Source: Streptomyces sp. NBC_01669
GTDB lineage: Bacteria > Actinomycetota > Actinomycetes > Streptomycetales > Streptomycetaceae
Assembly (NCBI RefSeq): GCF_026339735.1
Contig: NZ_JAPEQG010000001.1
Coordinates: 4,960,001 to 5,024,000 of the forward strand
Reading direction: 5' to 3'
Length of the DNA: 64,000 bases
Shown: piece by piece, positions 16,202 to 24,101 of the stretch
Layout: the number at the start of each line of letters is the position of its first letter
Position numbering within the stretch: position 1 is the first letter of the stretch
Translations under genes and position numbers: made by a program
Notes under the pieces: generated by a model
The model's input: the letters and a program-made list of their open reading frames with translations, nothing else
Told to the model about the DNA's origin: nothing
The model's database searches: none

Positions 16202-17074
16202 ATGGAGCATGAGGTGTTCGTTCCGGTTCCGGTCCCGTCCCTGCTGCGGACGCTGGGCGACTCCGCCCGTGTCGCCCGCTGCGTGCCGGGCCTCCAGCAG
16301 GATGCCGACGTGTCCGCGGGCCCCCTGGCCGGCCGGCTCAAGGTCCGGATCGGCGGCCACACGATCACGTACCGCGGCACGCTGACACCGACCGCGCTGC
16401 CGGACGGGGCAGGGTTTTCCGTCACCGGTGAGGGTGTGGAGGCGCGGGGCACCGGCTCGGCGAAGCTCGGCCTGACGATCCGCCTGACGGAGACGGACGG
16501 CGGTACGACGATCGCGTTCACGGGCACGGCGGGCGGCGAGGGCCGCATCGTGGAGCTGGAACCGGAGACGGCGCTGACGGCGGCGTACCGACTGCTGGAC
16601 CGCTTCACGCAGCAGCTGGTGACCGAGACATTGGCGACGCACGGCGCGGGCGACCAGCCCGAAGGGGCGACCACGGACGACGTGAGCGCCGACCGCGTGC
16701 GGTCCGAGGAGGCACCCTCCGCCGAGGCGCCGTCCGACGGCACGCCCCCTGCCGAGGCACCCTCCGACCGGACACCCCCCGGCACCGGCTCGGTCTTCGA
16801 GGCGCCGGTGCCGCCGCCCTCGCTCGACCCCAACGCGGACACGGGGTTCCCCGCCCCCGAGGGGCCGCCCGCCGAGGCCGCGCACGCGCGCCGGACCATG
16901 ATCGGGCGCAGCGCGGAGGAGGTCGACCACGCGCCGCCGCGCGGCCGGTACGCCCCCGTGCCGTCGCCCGAGTCGACCACCGCGGGCGCCACGCTGCGCT
17001 GGGTGGCCCCGGCGGCCGCCCTCGCGCTCGCCTCCGCGGTCGTCATCGGCCGGGCGCTGCGGCGGCGGAGGTAG
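16202..17074 (+). CDS. SRPBCC / CoxG-like membrane-anchored protein
   Basis: A 290-residue protein with an N-terminal START/SRPBCC domain of the CoxG type (about 1-145; EVFVPVPVPSLLRTLGDSAR, VARCVPGLQQDAD, then LKVRIGGHTITYRGTL). A long Pro/Ala/acidic linker with SDGTPPAEAPSD-like imperfect repeats follows (about 160-255), then one C-terminal helix (AAALALASAVVIGRALRRRR). CoxG proteins anchor CO-dehydrogenase-like complexes to membranes, but no molybdenum enzyme genes lie nearby, so the partner is unknown. The domain could instead bind a lipid or other hydrophobic ligand. Confidence 0.75.
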   Translation: MEHEVFVPVPVPSLLRTLGDSARVARCVPGLQQDADVSAGPLAGRLKVRIGGHTITYRGTLTPTALPDGAGFSVTGEGVEARGTGSAKLGLTIRLTETDGGTTIAFTGTAGGEGRIVELEPETALTAAYRLLDRFTQQLVTETLATHGAGDQPEGATTDDVSADRVRSEEAPSAEAPSDGTPPAEAPSDRTPPGTGSVFEAPVPPPSLDPNADTGFPAPEGPPAEAAHARRTMIGRSAEEVDHAPPRGRYAPVPSPESTTAGATLRWVAPAAALALASAVVIGRALRRRR

Positions 17075-17095
17075 CGGCGCCAGTAGTGTCGTCGT

Positions 17096-17896
17096 GTGAG
17101 CAGTAGCGAGAAGAACGTCCGGCTGTCCGTCGGCGACGCCGAGTTGACCGTGGACCCCGCCAATGGCTGCCGCATCAGCAGCCTCCGGATCGGGGGCACC
17201 GAACTGCTGCGGCAGGGGGAGCGGTACGGCTGTTTCCCCATGGTGCCGTGGTGCGGGCGGACCGAGGACGGCCGGTTCCACAACGGCGATGTGCTCCACC
17301 AGCTGCCGCTGAACTCCCCGCCGCACGCCATCCACGGCACCGGCCGTGACACCGCGTGGCTCACGGCGAAGGAGGGCGGGACCGACGCCGCGTTCTACTA
17401 CGACCTGGCCGAGCCGTGGCCGTATCCGGGCCGCGTCACCCAGACCTTCGAACTGGCCGAGGACTCGATCACGCTCGCGTTCGGCATCGAGACGTACGGG
17501 GACTCGTTCCCCGCACAGGCCGGCTGGCACCCCTGGTTCCTGCGCAACCTCGGAACCGGCGGTGACGACGTGCAGATCGGCTTCGACGCCGCCTGGCAGG
17601 AGGAGCGGGGCGAGAACCATCTGCCGACCGGCCGCCGGATCCCGCCGCTGCCCGGCCCGTGGGACGACTGCTTCGGGATGCCCGACGGGGTTGACGTGAC
17701 GCTCACCTGGCCGCAGCAACTGGAACTGAAGGTGAAGAGCCGGACCGAGTGGGTCGTCGTCTACGACGAGCAGGACGAGGCGGTCTGCGTGGAGCCGCAA
17801 TCGGGTCCGCCGAACGGACTGAACACCGCGCCGCACTATGTCACCCCGATCGACCCGCTGGAGATCGTGACGACCTGGAGCTGGCGCAGGCTGTGA
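17096..17896 (+). CDS. Aldose 1-epimerase family protein
   Basis: A 266-residue galactose-mutarotase-fold protein. It shows the family pattern: FPMVPWCGRTEDGRF, then NSPPHAIHGTGR with the substrate-binding histidine, QAGWHPWFLRNLG with the second conserved histidine, and a C-terminal VCVEPQSGPPNGLN carrying the catalytic glutamate. The family interconverts alpha and beta anomers of aldoses; the sugar here is unknown. A GTG start at 17096 fits the short spacing from the preceding gene. It lies 25 bp upstream of pyrE on the same strand and is probably co-transcribed. Confidence 0.87.
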   Translation: MSSSEKNVRLSVGDAELTVDPANGCRISSLRIGGTELLRQGERYGCFPMVPWCGRTEDGRFHNGDVLHQLPLNSPPHAIHGTGRDTAWLTAKEGGTDAAFYYDLAEPWPYPGRVTQTFELAEDSITLAFGIETYGDSFPAQAGWHPWFLRNLGTGGDDVQIGFDAAWQEERGENHLPTGRRIPPLPGPWDDCFGMPDGVDVTLTWPQQLELKVKSRTEWVVVYDEQDEAVCVEPQSGPPNGLNTAPHYVTPIDPLEIVTTWSWRRL

Positions 17897-17921
17897 GGCG
17901 GGCGGCCTTAAGCTCGTAGCC

Positions 17922-18461
17922 ATGACTGACGTACGTGCTGAGCTGCTCCAGCAGATCAAGGACAAGGCCGTGGTACACGGCAAGGTGACCCTCTCCTCGG
18001 GTCTTGAGGCCGACTGGTACATCGACCTGCGCCGCATCACGCTGGACGGCGAGGCTGCTCCGATGGTCGGTCAGGTCATGCTGGACGCGACCGCCGAGCT
18101 CGACTACGACTGCGTGGGCGGGCTGACGCTGGGCGCCGACCCGGTCGCCACGTCGATGCTGCACGCTGCCGCAGCGCGTGGGGAGCGGATGGACGCGTTC
18201 GTCGTCCGCAAGGCGCAGAAGGCGCACGGGATGCAGCGCCGGATCGAGGGCACGGACGTGAAGGGCCGCCGCTGCCTGGTGGTCGAGGACACCTCGACGA
18301 CCGGCGGTTCGCCGCTGACGGCTGTGGAGGCGGTGCGCGAGGCCGGTGGCGAGGTCGTCGCTGTCGCCACGATCGTGGAGCGGGGTGCGGCTCCGGCCAT
18401 TGCCGAGGCGGGTCTCCCGTACATCCACGCCTACACGGTGTCGGACCTCGACCTGGCCTGA
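17922..18461 (+). CDS. pyrE: Orotate phosphoribosyltransferase
   Basis: PyrE joins orotate to PRPP to make orotidine 5'-phosphate in pyrimidine synthesis. The 179-residue protein has the usual length, the substrate-side motif GKVTLSSGLEADWYIDLR, and the PRPP-binding loop CLVVEDTSTTGGSPL. The actinobacterial short type is evident. It ends 26 bp before a long perfect palindrome that holds a parS site and probably terminates the transcript. Confidence 0.95.
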   Translation: MTDVRAELLQQIKDKAVVHGKVTLSSGLEADWYIDLRRITLDGEAAPMVGQVMLDATAELDYDCVGGLTLGADPVATSMLHAAAARGERMDAFVVRKAQKAHGMQRRIEGTDVKGRRCLVVEDTSTTGGSPLTAVEAVREAGGEVVAVATIVERGAAPAIAEAGLPYIHAYTVSDLDLA

Positions 18462-18487
18462 TCGCTGGCCTGACCTGCGTTTTTCTT

Positions 18488-18525
18488 CGAGGGCGGACGG
18501 TTTCACGTGAAACCGTCCGCCCTCG
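18488..18525. terminator. Perfect 38-bp palindrome between pyrE and fba
   Basis: The sequence is a perfect inverted repeat with arms beginning CGAGGGCGGACGG. As RNA it forms a strong stem and can terminate pyrE transcription. Its centre is the parS core. Confidence 0.82.
18500..18513. promoter_or_regulatory. parS site (ParB binding)
   Basis: GTTTCACGTGAAAC is an exact match to the 14-bp Streptomyces parS consensus bound by ParB for chromosome segregation. These sites cluster near oriC in Streptomyces. It sits at the exact centre of the terminator palindrome. I found no second copy in the window by eye. Confidence 0.9.
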
Positions 18526-18674
18526 TCGTATGCCTCCAGCGGCCCGGCCCGACCGCCCAGGGAGTCCGCCGGGTGGAGCCGGAGCGAGAGTCTGGGAAGA
18601 TGGGGGCGACGATGACGTCGCCCCCAGGTCAGGGAACCAGCAACGCACACCCGCACATCCCAAGGAGCGGACAG

Positions 18675-19697
18675 ATGCCCATCGCAACCCCCGAGGTCTA
18701 CGCCGAGATGCTCGACCGGGCGAAGGCAGGCAAGTTCGCCTACCCGGCCATCAATGTGACGTCGACCCAGACCCTGCACGCTGCACTGCGCGGCTTCGCG
18801 GAGGCGGAGAGCGACGGCATCGTCCAGATCTCCACCGGTGGGGCGGAGTTCCTGGGCGGCCAGCACAACAAGGACATGGTCACGGGCGCCGTTGCCCTCG
18901 CCGAGTTCGCGCACATCGTCGCCGCCAAGTACGACATCACGGTCGCGCTGCACACCGACCACTGCCCCAAGGACAAGCTGGACGGCTATGTACGTCCGCT
19001 GCTCGACATCTCCGCCGAGCGCGTCGCCAAGGGCCTGAACCCGCTGTTCCAGTCCCACATGTGGGACGGTTCGGCCGAGACCCTCGCCGACAACCTGGCC
19101 ATCGGCCAGGAGCTGCTGGCCAAGGCCGCCGCCGCCAAGATCATTCTTGAGGTCGAGATCACCCCGACCGGTGGCGAGGAGGACGGTGTCACGCACGAGA
19201 TCAACGACGAGCTGTACACCACCGTCGACGACGCGCTGCGTACCGCCGAGGCGCTCGGTCTGGGCGAGAAGGGCCGCTACCTGCTGGCCGCGTCCTTCGG
19301 CAACGTGCACGGCGTCTACAAGCCGGGCAACGTCGTGCTCCGTCCCGAGCTGCTGAAGGACCTCCAGGAGGGCGTCGGCGCCAAGTACGGCAAGTCGTCG
19401 CCCTTCGATTTTGTCTTCCACGGCGGCTCCGGCTCCACCGAGCAGGAGATTGCCACCGCGCTGGAGAACGGCGTCGTGAAGATGAACCTCGACACCGACA
19501 CCCAGTACGCCTTCACCCGCCCGATCGTGGACCACGTGTTCCGCAACTACGACGGCGTGCTGAAGGTCGACGGCGAGGTCGGCAACAAGAAGGTCTACGA
19601 CCCGCGCAGCTGGGGCAAGTCCGCCGAGGCGGGCATGGCCAAGCGCGTCACGGAGGCCTGCGCCAACCTGCGGTCCACCGGCACGAAGCTGAAGTAG
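18675..19697 (+). CDS. fba: Class II fructose-bisphosphate aldolase
   Basis: The zinc-dependent aldolase splits fructose 1,6-bisphosphate in glycolysis and joins trioses in gluconeogenesis. At 340 residues it fits the actinobacterial class IIA type. Visible signatures are NVTSTQTLHAALRGFAEAES, the metal-site VALHTDHCPKDKLDGYVRP (zinc histidine and catalytic aspartate in HTDHC), LEVEITPTGGEEDGV, and phosphate-binding FVFHGGSGST with NLDTDTQYAF. The ATG at 18675 follows AAGGAGCGGACAG; longer in-frame starts upstream would run through the parS palindrome and are rejected. A 13-bp hairpin follows. Confidence 0.97.
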   Translation: MPIATPEVYAEMLDRAKAGKFAYPAINVTSTQTLHAALRGFAEAESDGIVQISTGGAEFLGGQHNKDMVTGAVALAEFAHIVAAKYDITVALHTDHCPKDKLDGYVRPLLDISAERVAKGLNPLFQSHMWDGSAETLADNLAIGQELLAKAAAAKIILEVEITPTGGEEDGVTHEINDELYTTVDDALRTAEALGLGEKGRYLLAASFGNVHGVYKPGNVVLRPELLKDLQEGVGAKYGKSSPFDFVFHGGSGSTEQEIATALENGVVKMNLDTDTQYAFTRPIVDHVFRNYDGVLKVDGEVGNKKVYDPRSWGKSAEAGMAKRVTEACANLRSTGTKLK

Positions 19698-19715
19698 CAG
19701 TAGGTACGAACGGCG

Positions 19716-19756
19716 GCCGTGGGCCCGGTACTCCCTGGGGGTGCCGGGCCCACGGC
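19716..19756 (+). terminator. Hairpin after fba
   Basis: GCCGTGGGCCCGG and its exact complement are separated by 15 bp, between the fba stop and the next ribosome-binding site. It is a likely terminator without a T-tract. Confidence 0.7.
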
Positions 19757-19785
19757 ACGTCCGCGAACGAGCAGAAGGAGCACTG

Positions 19786-20964
19786 GTGCAGGCGAGCGCA
19801 CGCTATGACTTCGACACCGTCGTCGACCGCAGGGGCACCTGGTGCGTCCAGTGGGACGGAGTCGCCGACCGGTTCGGGGTCGACGGGCTCCTCCCGTTCA
19901 CCATTTCCGACATGGACTTCGAGACCGCCCCGGAGGTGCTGACCGCGCTGCGGACCCGCCTCGACCACGGCGTCCTCGGCTACACCAGTTGGCAGCACGA
20001 CGACTTCCGGTCGGCGATAGCGCACTGGTACGGGACCCGGTACGGCACCGAGCTGGACACCGGCCGGCTGGTCTACGCCCCGTCGGTGCTCAGCCAGCTC
20101 TCGCAGCTCCTCCAGATGTGGACGGCGCAGGGCGACGGCGTCGTCGTCCACACCCCCACGTACGACGGCTTCCGCAAGGCGATCACCGGTCTCGGCCGGG
20201 AGCTGCGGGGCGTGCCGGTGGGCGACACGGAGGCGCTGGAGCGGGAGCTGGCGCGCCCCGACGCGAAGGTGCTGGTGCTGTGTTCGCCGCACAACCCGAC
20301 CGGCCGGGTGTGGACGGAGCCGGAGCTCGTCGAGACGGCGGCGCTGGCGGCGCGCCACGGGGTCGCGGTGATCAGCGACGAGATCCACGCGGACTTCGTG
20401 CACGAGGGCCATAGGCATGTGCCGTGGGTGCGCGTGGCAGGTGCGGGCGGGGGCCGCTGGGCGGTGATCTCGTCCGCCTCGAAGTCCTTCAACTTTCCGG
20501 CGCTGACCGGCTCGTACGGCATCATCGGCGACCCGGTGGACCGGACGGAGTTCCTGCGGCGCATGGAGACGGCCGAGGGGCTCGCCTCCCCGGCGGTCCT
20601 GTCGCTGACCGCGCACATAGCCGCGTACCGGGAGGGCGGGGAGTGGCTGGACGCGGTCCGGGAGTACGTCTCCGACAACCTGGCACTGGTCGCGGAACGC
20701 CTGAACACGGCCTTTCCCGAGCTGTCCTGGGAACCGCCGCAGGCCGGCTACCTGGCGTGGATCGACCTGCGCCCGCTGGGTGTGGACGACGAGGCGCTGC
20801 AGCGGGTGCTGATCGAACGCGAGAAGGTCGCGATCATGCCGGGGGCGGTGTACGGCGCGGAGGGCTTCCTGCGTCTGAACGTCGGGTGCCCGCGCAGCAA
20901 GGTGGAGGCGGGCGTCGAGGCGCTGATCCGGGCGCTGGGGGCGGTGCGGGCGTCGAGGGGCTGA
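19786..20964 (+). CDS. MalY/PatB-type PLP aminotransferase (cystathionine beta-lyase-like)
   Basis: A 392-residue fold-type I PLP enzyme of the MalY/PatB group, which cleaves cystathionine or other C-S bonds. Features are FTISDMDFETAPEVLTAL at the start, GVLGYTSWQHDDFRSAI, VVVHTPTYDGFRKAI, SPHNPTGRVWTEPEL, AVISDEIHADFVH and the PLP lysine in ISSASKSFNFPALTG. The GTG start has AGAAGGAG 7 bp upstream. Its last 14 codons lie inside a 38-bp tandem repeat, so the C terminus (ALIRALGAVRASRG) may have been altered by repeat expansion. Confidence 0.88.
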   Translation: MQASARYDFDTVVDRRGTWCVQWDGVADRFGVDGLLPFTISDMDFETAPEVLTALRTRLDHGVLGYTSWQHDDFRSAIAHWYGTRYGTELDTGRLVYAPSVLSQLSQLLQMWTAQGDGVVVHTPTYDGFRKAITGLGRELRGVPVGDTEALERELARPDAKVLVLCSPHNPTGRVWTEPELVETAALAARHGVAVISDEIHADFVHEGHRHVPWVRVAGAGGGRWAVISSASKSFNFPALTGSYGIIGDPVDRTEFLRRMETAEGLASPAVLSLTAHIAAYREGGEWLDAVREYVSDNLALVAERLNTAFPELSWEPPQAGYLAWIDLRPLGVDDEALQRVLIEREKVAIMPGAVYGAEGFLRLNVGCPRSKVEAGVEALIRALGAVRASRG

Positions 20965-21046
20965 TCCGGGCGCTGGGGGCGGTGCGGGCGTCGAGGGGCT
21001 GATCCGGGCGCTGGGGGCGGTGCGGGCGTCGAGGGGCTGATCCGGG
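20923..21046 (+). repeat. 38-bp tandem repeat, about 3.3 copies
   Basis: Identical 38-bp units at 20923-20960, 20961-20998 and 20999-21036 begin CTGATCCGGGCGCTGGGG, with a partial fourth to 21046. The first unit encodes the end of the aminotransferase; the stop codon is in the second. Exact identity suggests recent slippage. Confidence 0.95.
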
Positions 21047-21104
21047 ACCGGCAGGTGTCCGCGCCGGACTGGCCGCCTCCCGCCGGACCGGGGATGCTGC
21101 TCGC

Positions 21105-22622
21105 ATGGTCGAGACACCCGCCGGTCAGATCCGTGCCGCCTCCGCACCCGGGCGCTGGGTCGTTCTGACCACCGTCCTCGGGTCCGCCATGGCCATGCTC
21201 GACTCCACCGTCGTCAACGTCGCCCTGCCCCGTATCGGCAAGGACCTCGGCACCGATCTGGCCGCTCTCCAGTGGACCGTCAACGCCTACATGCTGACTC
21301 TTGCCGGGCTGATCCTGCTCGGTGGGGCGCTCGGGGACCGGTACGGGCGGCGGCGGGTGTTCGTCGTGGGGGTGGTGTGGTTCGCTGCCGCCTCGCTGCT
21401 GTGCGGCGTCGCGCCGAATGCCGGCGTGCTGATTGCGGCCCGGGCCCTTCAGGGGGTGGGCGGGGCGCTCCTCACGCCCGGGTCGCTGGCGTTGATCCAG
21501 GCCAGTTTTCACCCGGACGACCGGGCGCGCGCGGTCGGGCTGTGGTCCGGCTTCGGTGGGGTGGGGGCGGCGATCGGGCCGTTCGTCGGGGGGTGGCTCG
21601 TCGACGGGCCGGGGTGGCGGTGGGTGTTCCTGATCAATGTGCCGGTCGCCGTGATCTGTGTGCCGGTCGCACTGCGGCACGTACCGGAGTCGCGGGACCC
21701 GCACGCGCACGGGCGCTTCGATGTCCTGGGGGCCGTGCTCGGCGCGCTGGCTCTGGCTCTCGTGACGTACGCGTTGATCGAGGCTCCCGGGCAGGGGGCG
21801 TCCGCTGCGGTGATCGGGGCGGCCGTGGGCGGAGTGCTGCTCGGGGTGGCGTTCGTGCAGGTGGAGCGGCGGCGGGCGAACCCCATGCTGCCGCCATCGG
21901 TGTTCGAGTCCCGCCTGTTCACCGCCGTCAATGTCGTCACACTCTGCGTGTACGCGGCGCTCGGCGGCTATTTCTTCCTCTCCGCCATTCAGCTCCAGGT
22001 CGTGGCCGGGTACTCCGCGCTCGGTGCCGGGACCGCCCTCCTTCCGAGCACCGTGCTGATGCTGCTCTTCTCCGCCTCGTCGGGCGAGCTGGGGCAGCGC
22101 ATCGGCCCCCGTATCCCGCTCACCGTCGGGCCGCTGCTGGCCGCCGCCGGGATGCTGCTCATGCTGCGGGTGGGGCCCGGCGACGCCTCCGTCTCCGCGT
22201 ACGTCCAGCACGTGCTGCCCGCCGTCGCCGTGCTCGGCCTCGGCCTGGTCACCCTGGTGGCGCCGCTCACCGCGACCGTCCTCGCCTCCGTCGACACCGC
22301 GCGCGCCGGGCTGGCCAGCGGGATCAACAACGCCGCCGCCCGCGCCGCCGGCCTGATCGCCGTGGCCGCGCTGCCGCTGCTCGCCGGGATGGGGCCCGAG
22401 GCGTACCGCGACGCCGGTGAGTTCGCCGCGACCTTCCGGCGGGCCATGCCGATGTGTGCCGGGCTGATGGTGCTGGGCTCGGCGATCGCCTGGGCGACCG
22501 TACGGACACCGCCCGCGGACCGGAAGGGCAAGGCGCGTCCGGAATGCACCGTGCACTGCGGTGTCGTGGCACCTCCCCTGGAGCCCGCGCGGGACGAGAA
22601 CGGGGAGCCGGGCCGGGCCTGA
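21105..22622 (+). CDS. MFS drug-efflux transporter, DHA2 (EmrB/QacA) type
   Basis: A 505-residue proton-coupled efflux pump with about 14 predicted helices. Helix 1 carries TTVLGSAMAMLDSTVVNVALP, abridged to LDSTVVNVALP, typical of the DHA2 family. The loop motif GALGDRYGRRRVF follows helix 2, and motif C-like LWSGFGGVGAAIGPFVGGWL lies in helix 5. The substrate is unknown; the family exports antibiotics and dyes. It starts 59 bp after the 38-bp tandem repeat. No adjacent regulator is seen, and the next gene (DUF3151) is 55 bp downstream. Confidence 0.9.
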   Translation: MVETPAGQIRAASAPGRWVVLTTVLGSAMAMLDSTVVNVALPRIGKDLGTDLAALQWTVNAYMLTLAGLILLGGALGDRYGRRRVFVVGVVWFAAASLLCGVAPNAGVLIAARALQGVGGALLTPGSLALIQASFHPDDRARAVGLWSGFGGVGAAIGPFVGGWLVDGPGWRWVFLINVPVAVICVPVALRHVPESRDPHAHGRFDVLGAVLGALALALVTYALIEAPGQGASAAVIGAAVGGVLLGVAFVQVERRRANPMLPPSVFESRLFTAVNVVTLCVYAALGGYFFLSAIQLQVVAGYSALGAGTALLPSTVLMLLFSASSGELGQRIGPRIPLTVGPLLAAAGMLLMLRVGPGDASVSAYVQHVLPAVAVLGLGLVTLVAPLTATVLASVDTARAGLASGINNAAARAAGLIAVAALPLLAGMGPEAYRDAGEFAATFRRAMPMCAGLMVLGSAIAWATVRTPPADRKGKARPECTVHCGVVAPPLEPARDENGEPGRA

Positions 22623-22677
22623 CCGTTCGGGGCGCCCGGCTACCCCCGACACGCATGTGCCAGGCACACTTGAACCC

Positions 22678-23091
22678 ATGTCCATCCACGAGAACCTGCT
22701 CGGGGGGCCTCCCCCGACCCACCTGCCCGACGACCCGGAGCCGCGCGAGCTGCTCGCGAACGGCACCGCCCCCGCCGACGTCGCCGCGAAGTACCCGACC
22801 TCCTCGCTGGCCTGGGCGCAGCTCGCCGACGAGGCGTTCGAGGGCGGCCGCGTCATCGAGTCGTACGCCTATGCCCGCACCGGTTACCACCGCGGCCTCG
22901 ACGCGCTCCGCAGGGCCGGCTGGAAGGGCCACGGGCCCGTACCGTTCGAGCACGAGCCGAACCGCGGTTTCCTGCGCGCCCTGCACGCCCTGGCGCGCGC
23001 CGCGCAGTCGATCGGTGAGCAGGAGGAGTACGAGCGCTGCTCGACGTTCCTCCGCGACTCGTCGCCGACCGCCGCCGAGATCCTGGGATAG
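22678..23091 (+). CDS. DUF3151 family protein
   Basis: A 137-residue soluble protein recognisable as actinobacterial DUF3151: start MSIHENLLGGPPPTHLPDDP, then YPTSSLAWAQLADEAFEGGR, IESYAYARTGYHRGLDALRR and GWKGHGPVPFEHEPNRGF. The repeated helices with W/A/Y spacing suggest a TPR-like fold. The function is unknown. The ATG at 22678 gives the family start. A strong terminator follows 22 bp after the stop. Confidence 0.85.
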   Translation: MSIHENLLGGPPPTHLPDDPEPRELLANGTAPADVAAKYPTSSLAWAQLADEAFEGGRVIESYAYARTGYHRGLDALRRAGWKGHGPVPFEHEPNRGFLRALHALARAAQSIGEQEEYERCSTFLRDSSPTAAEILG

Positions 23092-23113
23092 CGGGCGCAT
23101 ACGCCCTGTTCAC

Positions 23114-23145
23114 GGCCCCGCAGACGTATCGCCGTCTGCGGGGCC
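23114..23145 (+). terminator. Terminator after DUF3151
   Basis: A 13-bp perfect stem (GGCCCCGCAGACG / CGTCTGCGGGGCC) with a 6-base loop, followed by a short T-rich stretch. It separates DUF3151 from the tryptophan-catabolic genes. Confidence 0.85.
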
Positions 23146-23252
23146 TGCGTCTTTCGCGGGGCTCCGCTTAGGATGCGGACAGGGGACCGGAGCTCCATCA
23201 CCTCACGGAAGGGGCGGACCGCTACCCGGAAGCTCGTGTCGAGGAGACAGCA

Positions 23253-24101
23253 ATGTCGACGATCCACCCCGACCCCGAAGCCACCGGTGCGGACACCCCG
23301 CACCTGGACTTCGCGGGAACGACTCCGTACGAGGACTATGTCCAGGCGGATGTCCTGACCCACCTCCAGCACCTCCGCTCCGACGACCCGGGCGAGATGG
23401 TCTTCCTGGTCACCACTCAGGTCATGGAGCTGTGGTTCACGGTCATCGTCCATGAGTGGGAGACCGCGGCGCTCGCCCTCCGCGAGGACCGGCTGCCGGT
23501 CGCACGCGATGCGCTGAAGCGGTCGGTGCGGGAACTCGAGGCGCTCAACGCGTCCTGGACGCCGCTCGCCCAGCTCACCCCTGCCCAGTTCAACTCCTAC
23601 CGTGGCGCACTCGGTGAGGGCTCCGGCTTCCAGTCGGCGATGTACCGGCGGATGGAGTTCCTGCTCGGCGACAAGTCCGCGTCCATGCTCGTACCGCACC
23701 GGGGTGCACCCCGCGTCCACGCCGAACTGGAGAAGGCGCTCGCCGAACCGGGTCTGTACGACGAGGTGCTCGCTCTGCTCGCCCGGCGCGGGCACGCCGT
23801 ACCGCAGGCCGTGCTCGGCCGTGACCTGACGCAGAAGTACGAGCCGTCCCCCGAGGTCGAGGCCGTCTGGGCGGAGATCTACGCCGATCCCGAGCGGCAC
23901 GACGAGCTCGTCCGGCTCGGCGAGGCGCTCACCGACGTCGGTGAACTGGTGTGGCGCTGGCGCAACGACCACCTCGTCGCCACCCGGCGCGCGATGGGCT
24001 CGAAGACCGGCACCGGCGGCTCCGCCGGGGTCGCGTGGCTGGAGAAACGTGCCACGAAGAACGTGTTCCCGGAGCTGTGGACGGCGCGCAGCCATGTCTG
24101 A
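23253..24101 (+). CDS. kynA: Tryptophan 2,3-dioxygenase
   Basis: This haem enzyme opens the indole ring of tryptophan with O2 to give N-formylkynurenine, the first step of the kynurenine pathway. The 282-residue protein starts with the family TPYEDYVQADVLTHLQ segment and has QVMELWFTVIVHEW. It has QFNSYRGALGEGSGFQSAMYRR for substrate binding, abridged to GEGSGFQS, the haem histidine in WRNDHLVATRRAMGSK, and the GTGGSAGVAWL loop that closes the site. GAGGAGACAG precedes the ATG. Its last 8 bases overlap the kynureninase start, showing an operon. Confidence 0.95.
   Translation: MSTIHPDPEATGADTPHLDFAGTTPYEDYVQADVLTHLQHLRSDDPGEMVFLVTTQVMELWFTVIVHEWETAALALREDRLPVARDALKRSVRELEALNASWTPLAQLTPAQFNSYRGALGEGSGFQSAMYRRMEFLLGDKSASMLVPHRGAPRVHAELEKALAEPGLYDEVLALLARRGHAVPQAVLGRDLTQKYEPSPEVEAVWAEIYADPERHDELVRLGEALTDVGELVWRWRNDHLVATRRAMGSKTGTGGSAGVAWLEKRATKNVFPELWTARSHV

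Noticed and set aside
14822..18040. Open frame of 1072 codons antisense to four genes
   Set aside because: It spans the spermidine synthase-like, CoxG-like, epimerase and pyrE genes in antisense and has Arg/Pro/Gly-rich shadow composition.
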